Part shown: positions 58,171-64,000 of the stretch, piece after piece
Layout of the letters: every line of letters begins with the position of its first letter
Position numbering within the stretch: position 1 is the stretch's first letter
Assembly (NCBI RefSeq): GCF_001486505.1
Contig: NZ_LN909059.1
Location: 62,001-126,000 of the forward strand
Length of the DNA: 64,000 nt
Direction of reading: 5' to 3'
Source of the DNA: Paenibacillus rubinfantis
GTDB lineage: Bacteria; Bacillota; Bacilli; Paenibacillales; Paenibacillaceae
Notes under the pieces: generated by a model
Told to the model about the DNA's origin: nothing
Seen by the model: only the letters and a program-made list of their open reading frames with translations
The model's database searches: none
Program-made: the position numbers and the translations under genes

Positions 58171-58966
58171 CTCCCCCACCAAATAATCCAAAAAATCCTC
58201 GTTTCTTCTTCTTTGCGAGCCCCCCAAGTTCATTACGCGAAATTACAGCCCACTCGCTCATTTGGTCCTTCATTTGCTGTTGGATCTCGCTCTTTGCTGA
58301 AGCCATAAGCTCTTCCAACTGCTCTTTCGCACCGGCGCTGGATGCCGCGACATGAGATTTCAGCTCTTCTTTGATGCTTTGTACGTTCTGGACAATCTGT
58401 TCTTGTTCTACATTGAGTTTTTCTTGGATTTTTGTCTCGATTTCATGAATAATTTTTTCGTCGCGCTGATCCTGGCTTGCTTTTAACGATTCGATTTCCG
58501 ATCGAACGAATTCTTGAGTGCTCTCAGCGTGCTTTTGCAGTACCTGATCCAGCTGACCAAAGAATTGCTGCATTCGTTGTTCCATTCCAACGACTAACTG
58601 CTGCATTTCTTGGAGTTGGATGGCTTGTCCACCCGACTGGGAGACCGCTACAAGAGAGTTGGACCCCCCTTCCCCATCCGTGGGAGGGCTGAAACTACGT
58701 GTTGTCGGCCCCGCTTCCTGCATATGGAGAAGCATCTGTTTTATCTGGGTAAAGCTCAATTCGTACTCAGAATCACGCCATTTTTGAATTAGCCGCACCA
58801 GCTCCAGATGGCGGTCAGTATAAAAGCGGTTCTCGTGCGGATCGCGCGGCACCACAAAGGCTTCTCCGAGCTTCTCTTCCCAATTCCTAAGCGTATTTTG
58901 GGGCACTCCAGTCAATTCGCTAAATTCCTTGATCGTATACGCCTTTTCGTAAATAGATTCGTCCAC
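58166..58966 (-). CDS. tubY: TubY-like MerR/coiled-coil partition modulator
   Basis: 266 aa, GTG start with GGAGGGAGAAA upstream. A MerR-type helix-turn-helix (residues 8-75, 'YTIKEFSELTGVPQNTLRNWE', 'RFYTDRHLELVRLI') is followed by a long coiled coil (about 120-245) and a tip 'KKKKRGFFGLFGGGD', which looks like a basic amphipathic membrane anchor. TubY of clostridial phage tubZ loci has the same build and changes TubZ filament dynamics; RacA is similar. It faces tubZ tail to tail, with TubR sites between. The repeat field upstream may be its operator. Confidence 0.75.
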   Translation of the reverse strand: MDESIYEKAYTIKEFSELTGVPQNTLRNWEEKLGEAFVVPRDPHENRFYTDRHLELVRLIQKWRDSEYELSFTQIKQMLLHMQEAGPTTRSFSPPTDGEGGSNSLVAVSQSGGQAIQLQEMQQLVVGMEQRMQQFFGQLDQVLQKHAESTQEFVRSEIESLKASQDQRDEKIIHEIETKIQEKLNVEQEQIVQNVQSIKEELKSHVAASSAGAKEQLEELMASAKSEIQQQMKDQMSEWAVISRNELGGLAKKKKRGFFGLFGGGD

Positions 58967-58980
58967 TTTCTCCCTCCTTT

Positions 58981-59420
58981 CCTCTCCAATTCTATTGGAG
59001 ACCCCCTCTCAAATCGTTGAGAGACGCATCCGAATAGCCAAGGACATACCTCTATGTTGAATTATATCTCACTCCTACTGCCGCGGGAAGTCTATTCTTT
59101 ATAGGGGGAGAGCAATGCAAGAGCTTGAGAGAGGTATATATGCATAATAAGAGAGTGGTACACCTATATTGATAGAGTGGTATATGATTATTATTGGAGA
59201 GAGATACCTCTATTGTAAATACACCTACATGGTAAAGTGAAGAAGTGTATTTCCGTACGTGGATAGGGTCTCTCATAGGGTTGGAGGGGGCGATTCTGGA
59301 CTTAGAGGGGGTCTACAATAGAGTGGGAGGGGGCTGATTTGGGGTTTGGAGGTACGGATCGCATCAGTTTAATACTATTTTCCGAGTGGGAGTGGTCTCC
59401 AATAGTGGGGGGAGTACCTT
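58981..59420. repeat. Repeat field between tubY and virD4
   Basis: No gene. TTGAGAGAGGTATA-like units start at about 59125, 59148, 59169 and 59194 (21-25 bp apart). A second motif close to GGAGACCCCCTC/GGGGGTCTCC recurs at about 58994, 59268, 59309 and 59392, and also outside at about 55853. Likely binding sites of the MerR-like protein, or an accessory centromere or transfer site. Confidence 0.6.
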
Positions 59421-59489
59421 AAAGGTGCTGCCGATCTACTTCATTATCAAGCCAAGTAGGAAGAGTTGATGACAAGATGGGATTTCTGA

Positions 59490-59519
59490 TTGTAATATAT
59501 CAATTAAGTAATATACAAG
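59490..59519 (+). promoter_or_regulatory. A+T-rich palindromic operator of virD4
   Basis: It begins TTGTAATATAT and ends TAATATACAAG, 4 nt before GGAGG. Same motif as upstream of the transfer operon (54485) and at 63267. Confidence 0.6.
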
Positions 59520-59537
59520 AATGGAGGCGATTCATGT

Positions 59538-62036
59538 TTGAAGTACGTGGGCTTGGTCTTAGGTGGGATCTTCTCGGCGATCGGGCACATGCTGGGTTTC
59601 ATCTTCAAGAACATATACATAGCCATTCGCCGATTTACCCTTGATCCTGCGAACAAAAACGTAATATGGAACATTCAGGCGTTCTCGTTGCTCTTTTTCC
59701 TTATATTGATTTTTTTATGGTTGGTTGGACGATACCAGGATGTGATATATGGAGCAGCGGAGCCCGTATTTTTTCGAGCAATACCTTTGCTTGTTGCCTG
59801 CTTTCTGGGACATACGATATATTCATGTCCAGCTTTATTCCAAAATCAGTACGCGAAACCGGTAATTCAAACATTTTTGAATGCTTTCAGCGCCCTCGCG
59901 TTGGGGCAGATAATCCTTTGTTATGTGGAGAGGACCCCGGGACTTATCATTGCAGCGTTCTTGCTCGTCCTGGCAGTGTACCTGACACTCCACTACACAC
60001 TGAAGATGAATGTAAATGCAACGATATTTAGCAAACTTACCGCTACCGCGGAACAAGCAGCTGCCAATGCAAACGTGCAAAAGCAGAAGGCTCCAAAGAA
60101 AGGGGACGCTAATACAGGGGATGACAAGGAGGTAGAAAGCGAATCATTCCCAAGGGAAGGGCTAATGGAGCTCGGGGGGATCGACTTAAATCAACCCGGT
60201 TGTCTCAGTCACTTGCGGTACTACTCCGAAGCATGCGAATTGGAGCTCTTCTATACGCGGCCCACGAAGGAAAGACAAAGCCAGCTCATGAAACTTTCAC
60301 GTAATGACCGACCTCAGCACGGTCAAATCATTGCGGGCACCGGCGCAGGTAAAACACTGTTCGCAACAAACCTTATTACGCAAGACCTCTTGAATGACTT
60401 CATGGGGAGCACCATTATTGACCCAAAAGGCTCTTTGATTAAACGCCTGGCGAATTTTTTAGATCGCGTCGGCCGACCGTATCACAGACTTGACCCTCAA
60501 ACCGATGATTCGGATTGTCTGAATCCTTTCTTTGTTCCGGAAGGAAAGGATATTGAACCGATGATCGAGGCAAACGTCGCTGCTTTCCATGCCTACTTAG
60601 GACCGGATGCAGTCCAATACTTCAAGAGCCGCGCAACGCAGTTGTTCAGGGTAGGGGTTAAGGCTCTTAAAATGGTTTACGGAAATGATGTTACGTATAA
60701 CGAGCTCGACCGTCTTATTCAGCCATTGAATGATGACTTTCGCGCGGAAGTCATCCATCAGCTCACATTGCAAGGCAAAGACAACCAAGTCCCGCTCCTG
60801 CTTGAATACACAAGGAACATGGCCGGATCTCCGAAAATGCAGGAGCATGCGATGCAAACTTACTCGAACTTATACGACTATCTATCCGAACTTACCTCGA
60901 ACAAATACATTCAGAAAATCTTCTGCGGGAAGTCGACTTTCAGCATTGACGAGGCATTAGAAAACGGTGAGATCATTCTATTCAACGGGGCTTATGGTAC
61001 ATTGCAAACTCTGACTTATACAGCCGGTCGGTTGTTCCTTAACCTCATGCGGGCAAGTACGTTCCGTCGAAATCTTGATGGAAAGGTTCGCCCTCATCAA
61101 CTAACCGTGGACGAGCTGGAGATGTTTGCCGATGAGGAGTTTTCTACTTTCTTGGAGATGGCTCGTGAATTTGAAGTGTACGTAAACGTTATCCACCAGG
61201 GCAACGAACAACTTAATGACGTCAGCAAGCGACTTGCTGCGATGATAAAGCAGAACGCTGTCCAGAAATTTATCTTGGCGGGCCTCGATCCGGATGACGC
61301 AAAATATTATGCGGATTTGATTGGCGAAGAGTATAAGATCGGGCAGAGCAGCGGTACGGACGAAATGTCCACGACTGGATTCAGAACGCAGATTAAGGAA
61401 GAAAAGCGCTACACGGTGATGCCGAAAGAAATTCTAAGCCTAAAAGGGTATAACCCAGAAACGGGAGAGCCGGCCGAATGCTTGTTCCGTGGGGTGCATA
61501 ACAATGTAAGACTTGAGCCTGTCATTGGACTGATCTATCCGCTCCCAAGAGTATTATTCTCTCCAATCAATCGTCCATCGACTGACTTAGACGATGTTGA
61601 GGAGCGTCTGGACGAACAAATCGAACGCGGGACGGAGGTTGTTGTGCAAGTCGATATCGAAGAGACCCCGGCAGCACAAAAGGCTGTTGAAGTTGAAAAG
61701 GATGAGGCTCGGCTTGAACGAATAAAGAGAAATGCCCAACAAAGAAAAGAACAGCAGTCGGCAGTCGAGGCAGAACACGCCGGAATGGCACCCGTAGCGA
61801 TTGCTGAAGAGCAAAGCATTAAGCAGGAAACAATCCGAAATCCCCTGTGGGATGAGCCTCGTGAACCGGGGCAGGAAAACTCCGAGAAAGAGGAGAAAGG
61901 AGAGGGGATCGTCTCCCCAAGCGGCGTAACATTTAAGCCGGCCAGCATAGACGACAAGGCACTAAAAATCGCTCAACAAATTAAGCGGGATGCGCAGAAT
62001 GCCCGTAATGCGAAAGAGAGTAGCAAAACGGAGTAA
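59538..62036 (+). CDS. VirD4/TraG-like coupling protein (TcpA-type ATPase)
   Basis: 832 aa. TTG start at 59538, 10 nt after GGAGG; an ATG in another frame at 59534 gives only a short peptide. Four or five membrane helices (about 1-155) precede the ATPase: Walker A 'GTGAGKTLFATN' near 269, 'TIIDPKGSLIKRL', and Walker B-like 'LTVDELEMFADEEF' near 525. The C-terminal 200 residues are charged and low in complexity. VirD4 brings the relaxase-DNA complex to the channel and pumps DNA. It is encoded apart from the main transfer operon but shares its operator motif. Confidence 0.92.
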   Translation: MKYVGLVLGGIFSAIGHMLGFIFKNIYIAIRRFTLDPANKNVIWNIQAFSLLFFLILIFLWLVGRYQDVIYGAAEPVFFRAIPLLVACFLGHTIYSCPALFQNQYAKPVIQTFLNAFSALALGQIILCYVERTPGLIIAAFLLVLAVYLTLHYTLKMNVNATIFSKLTATAEQAAANANVQKQKAPKKGDANTGDDKEVESESFPREGLMELGGIDLNQPGCLSHLRYYSEACELELFYTRPTKERQSQLMKLSRNDRPQHGQIIAGTGAGKTLFATNLITQDLLNDFMGSTIIDPKGSLIKRLANFLDRVGRPYHRLDPQTDDSDCLNPFFVPEGKDIEPMIEANVAAFHAYLGPDAVQYFKSRATQLFRVGVKALKMVYGNDVTYNELDRLIQPLNDDFRAEVIHQLTLQGKDNQVPLLLEYTRNMAGSPKMQEHAMQTYSNLYDYLSELTSNKYIQKIFCGKSTFSIDEALENGEIILFNGAYGTLQTLTYTAGRLFLNLMRASTFRRNLDGKVRPHQLTVDELEMFADEEFSTFLEMAREFEVYVNVIHQGNEQLNDVSKRLAAMIKQNAVQKFILAGLDPDDAKYYADLIGEEYKIGQSSGTDEMSTTGFRTQIKEEKRYTVMPKEILSLKGYNPETGEPAECLFRGVHNNVRLEPVIGLIYPLPRVLFSPINRPSTDLDDVEERLDEQIERGTEVVVQVDIEETPAAQKAVEVEKDEARLERIKRNAQQRKEQQSAVEAEHAGMAPVAIAEEQSIKQETIRNPLWDEPREPGQENSEKEEKGEGIVSPSGVTFKPASIDDKALKIAQQIKRDAQNARNAKESSKTE

Positions 62037-62056
62037 TCCGTTTGCTACTCTTTTTG
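62014..62056. terminator. Bidirectional terminator between virD4 and the winged-helix gene
   Basis: AGAGTAGCAAAACGGA pairs with TCCGTTTGCTACTCT, with T-rich sequence on both strands. It overlaps the ends of both genes. Confidence 0.9.
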
Positions 62057-62359
62057 TTCCTCATTCATTTTATGGAACAGATCATTGAATTCCTCGTACA
62101 CTTTTTTTCCAAGCGGGGTTAAGCTATACAGCTTCTGCCGACCACTCGTATTGAACTGAACAAAACCCAATGCTTCGATCCAACAGAGAGCATAATTGAG
62201 TTCCCCGCGGCGCACTCTACTTTCAATCGATAGATCTTCTTTATTGTAGTCCTTATTAGATAACGCCTGCATGATAAGTTTGGGCGCATTTGGTAGTTTA
62301 GAGATCATGGACTCCAAATATGGCTTTAACTGCATGGACAGGTCAAAATCTTGAGCCAT
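62045..62359 (-). CDS. Small winged-helix transcription regulator
   Basis: 104 aa from the ATG at 62359; only a weak SD (GGTGAAG). The fold is winged helix: 'IESRVRRGELNYALCWIEALG' then wing 'FVQFNTSGRQKLYSLTPLGKKVYEEF', close to PadR/ArsR-like regulators in its last part. An A+T-rich stretch with ATATAT palindromes (62388-62434) precedes it. It is a candidate repressor for the shared operator of the transfer genes, or for itself. Confidence 0.65.
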   Translation of the reverse strand: MAQDFDLSMQLKPYLESMISKLPNAPKLIMQALSNKDYNKEDLSIESRVRRGELNYALCWIEALGFVQFNTSGRQKLYSLTPLGKKVYEEFNDLFHKMNEEQKE

Positions 62360-62440
62360 TTTTACTTCACCGAACCTTTCGGGATACTAGTATATATATT
62401 AACACACAGTATAACTAAATAATATATATCAATTAGAGCA
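62360..62440 (-). promoter_or_regulatory. A+T-rich promoter/operator of the winged-helix gene
   Basis: TTGATATATATTATTTAG and TTAATATATATACTAG (minus strand) resemble but do not equal the TTGTA...TACAAG motif of the transfer promoters. Confidence 0.4.
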
Positions 62441-62546
62441 ATTACTTACCAAATGTTGACTGCATATGGAGCATCAATCTTCCTAGTACATTCTACCTAA
62501 TTTTAACCTCAATTTATAGAGGGGGATAATAAAGTTTATCAAAAAT

Positions 62547-62575
62547 TTTGTGCTTCAGGGTCTTGGTATTATAAT
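62547..62575 (+). promoter_or_regulatory. Promoter of the gene at 62614
   Basis: TTTGTG (62547-62552), 17 nt, TATAAT (62570-62575), about 38 nt before the start. Confidence 0.6.
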
Positions 62576-62613
62576 AAGTTTTACAGTAAGGCACTGGAAG
62601 GGAGGGCGGCGTA

Positions 62614-63240
62614 ATGCACCACTTTATCGATCCTTCAATCAAACCAATTGTGGTAACCAACATTGACGGCCAGGTACTTTATATACGAACAAATGGCCTT
62701 ACTCACTATGGTTACCCGGATCTATACCTTGAAGGCACAATAGCAGACTACGAGATGCTTTTCTACTCGATCCTTGATCGGATCTATTCTCTCGATTTTG
62801 ACGTACAGGGAGTATGGGTTTTTAATGGTCGTTTACTGCGGTTTGAAGTAGACGAAGTGGAAAACGTCGCCCGTATTGTATTCCCAAAAGCCGATGACGT
62901 TAGGATTGTTACCATCAACAATCCCGTATCAGAAAAACCAGTCAAATATATGACCAAGGGCCTGACGGAGCTCTTTAACCATCCGGAAGCCTATATTGCC
63001 GCCGATGTCCCCTTTGCGAGAGGAATCCTGTTGCACCTTATTGAGCAGGTCGCTGGGGGAGAAGCGTTTGATGCTGATTCGTATATTGTTTACGAAGACT
63101 TTGAATATTCGGTTGTGCCGGAGACCGACCGTTATGGCGATGTGATGCTTAATCTCAGGTTCACAGAAAAGCCGAAGGTAAAGCCGGTGACTCAAATCCG
63201 AGCCAAAGGATCATCATCACATTTAAGAAGGGTCAAATAA
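62614..63240 (+). CDS. Hypothetical protein
   Basis: 208 aa from the ATG at 62614 (AAGGGAGGG SD). Mixed alpha/beta: 'IVVTNIDGQVLYIRTNGLTH', 'LFYSILDRIYSLDFDVQGVWV', 'FARGILLHLIEQVAGGEAF'. The basic tail is HLRRVK. I recognise no family. It has its own promoter and terminator. Its place between virD4 and an S1-like gene suggests an accessory role in transfer or maintenance. Confidence 0.6.
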   Translation: MHHFIDPSIKPIVVTNIDGQVLYIRTNGLTHYGYPDLYLEGTIADYEMLFYSILDRIYSLDFDVQGVWVFNGRLLRFEVDEVENVARIVFPKADDVRIVTINNPVSEKPVKYMTKGLTELFNHPEAYIAADVPFARGILLHLIEQVAGGEAFDADSYIVYEDFEYSVVPETDRYGDVMLNLRFTEKPKVKPVTQIRAKGSSSHLRRVK

Positions 63241-63257
63241 ATGCCCTTCATTTTTTT
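63227..63257 (+). terminator. Terminator of the gene at 62614
   Basis: GAAGGG/CCCTTC stem spanning the stop codon, followed by ATTTTTTTA. Confidence 0.75.
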
Positions 63258-63266
63258 ACCATGCTA

Positions 63267-63316
63267 TTGTAGTATATTGATAGATATATATACTAATTAA
63301 CTAACCAATATACAAG
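63267..63316 (+). promoter_or_regulatory. A+T-rich operator/promoter of the right-edge operon
   Basis: It begins TTGTAGTATATTGATAG and ends TAACCAATATACAAG, followed by AGAAAGGAG. Third copy of the motif seen at 54485 and 59490. Confidence 0.6.
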
Positions 63317-63349
63317 AGAAAGGAGTCCCATGATGAAAGGAGCATTCGA

Positions 63350-63829
63350 TTGGTTGATGAAAAGCTAATCAGCGAATTGGAATTCGTCTTAACTCACCCT
63401 TCCTGCAGCGTAGAGAGGATCGAGAACTTTTACAACAACTGCCTCATGTTAAACGAATCGGTCCCAATCTACGCTTTCGTAACAGTGATGAAGCGAATCA
63501 ATCCCGGCATCTTGCAGGAGTGGTCGAACCGAAATGCAACTATCCGCATGGCCCTTGACGACTTGGGGGTTCAGTTTGATGAACTCGATAAGCCGGAATC
63601 ATACTCCATTCATATCCAAATTGACTTGTCGCGATACTCGCCGTCTCGTGGTTTATACAAGATTACGTGGCAGTCTGAAATGGACGAGAAGACGGTTAAT
63701 CGAATGTTTAAGAGAAGGGCGATCAAGGTCACTGACAGGAAGCAAGGAGTTTTGGAGCTCGTTGGTTTCCGAGCTGTGACCGATCAAAAATACACGCTCT
63801 ATATCAAGGCCAAGGAGGAATCCGCATGA
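63350..63829 (+). CDS. Hypothetical protein
   Basis: 159 aa. TTG start at 63350, 7 nt after AGGAG. A 12-13-codon frame (MMKGAFDWLMKS) with its own SD starts about 20 nt earlier in another frame and ends inside this gene, so translation may be coupled. The protein is helical first ('VLTHPSCSVERIENFYNNC') and beta-rich later ('YSIHIQIDLSRYSPSRGLY'). No family is recognised. Confidence 0.55.
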   Translation: MVDEKLISELEFVLTHPSCSVERIENFYNNCLMLNESVPIYAFVTVMKRINPGILQEWSNRNATIRMALDDLGVQFDELDKPESYSIHIQIDLSRYSPSRGLYKITWQSEMDEKTVNRMFKRRAIKVTDRKQGVLELVGFRAVTDQKYTLYIKAKEESA

Positions 63830-64000
63830 TTAACGAAGCGCTGGTCACCAATCCGATGCAAGAATATCGCACGTCACTGCGTCGGAGACAAATCCATCAA
63901 GGAGTTGTAATGGGGGTCGAAGTGCACGAGCCGCACGGCAAGAAAATGCAATGTGCACTTGTCCGACTCAATAACGGTCTGAAAGGCTTGATTTATGAGG
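63826..64000 (+). CDS. S1-like RNA-binding protein, start only
   Basis: The ATG at 63826 overlaps the previous stop (ATGA) and has AAGGAGG upstream. The 58 visible residues begin MINEALVTNPMQEY and continue 'QGVVMGVEVHEPHGKK', 'CALVRLNNGLKGLIYE', the pattern of an S1/OB repeat as in ribosomal protein S1-like proteins of mobile elements. It runs off the window. Confidence 0.6.
   Translation, partial: MINEALVTNPMQEYRTSLRRRQIHQGVVMGVEVHEPHGKKMQCALVRLNNGLKGLIYE

Overview
The window reads as 64 kb of a large, low-copy, conjugative plasmid (or plasmid-like element) from a spore-forming Gram-positive bacterium, most likely Paenibacillaceae or a near relative. The reasons are near-universal strong Shine-Dalgarno (SD) sequences, frequent TTG and GTG starts, a Spo0E-like phosphatase, a TubZ-type partition locus and a Tcp-type Gram-positive conjugation machine. 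I saw no rRNA, tRNA, CRISPR array or chromosomal housekeeping gene. Assignments come from reading motifs by eye, so family names given from memory are marked as such.

Layout. (1) 0-5.3 kb: a truncated membrane protein at the left edge, a tandem HicB-like protein, then a minus-strand DNA-metabolism operon (annealing protein, zinc-finger/toprim primase-like protein, SSB, small proteins). (2) 5.4-10.3 kb: replication region with two convergent Rep_3 initiators, a large origin holding about 21 iterons, a third initiator fusing a helix-turn-helix region to a DnaA-N-like domain, and a second repeat cluster with a DnaA box. (3) 10.4-15.8 kb: minus-strand operon with a Spo0E-like protein, an LPD1/HExxH protein and a DndC-like PP-loop protein. 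(4) 15.9-19.4 kb: small accessory genes and a membrane-anchored Mrr-like nuclease. (5) 19.4-29.4 kb: defence island with a type I restriction-modification system (hsdM, hsdS, hsdR), a pol-beta-type nucleotidyltransferase, a DUF6602-like protein, a HARE-HTH protein and a membrane GTPase. (6) 29.4-42.9 kb: a decayed gene, a degenerate C5-methyltransferase-like protein, and a very long minus-strand operon of about 18 mostly small genes including RadC, an SMC/Rad50-like ATPase and a TGT/DpdA-like protein. (7) 42.9-44.5 kb: a complete IS4-like insertion sequence with a 10-bp target duplication. (8) 44.5-55.6 kb: type IV secretion operon (VirB1-, VirB6-, VirB4-, TcpE-, VirB2-like and TcpC proteins) and a replication-relaxation protein. 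(9) 55.6-59.4 kb: type III partition locus tubC-tubR-tubZ-tubC-tubY. (10) 59.5-64 kb: the VirD4 coupling ATPase, small regulators and the start of an S1-like protein.

How it works together. Rep proteins and iterons replicate the element, TubZRC(Y) segregates it, the Tcp/VirB system plus VirD4 moves it, and the SSB/annealing/primase/RadC/SMC set probably handles single-stranded DNA on entry. The restriction island and modification-like enzymes protect it or its host.

The most notable unexplained signal is a recurrent 5' leader. At four places (about 5.15-5.33, 15.58-15.76, 30.93-31.11 and 42.69-42.86 kb, all minus strand) a TATAAT promoter is followed about 30 nt later by a hairpin whose stem varies by G-U and compensatory pairs, then by an intrinsic terminator just before the first gene of an operon. 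Two more intrinsic terminators lie inside the longest of these operons. This looks like a plasmid-wide RNA attenuation or antitermination system, which I do not recognise as a named family.
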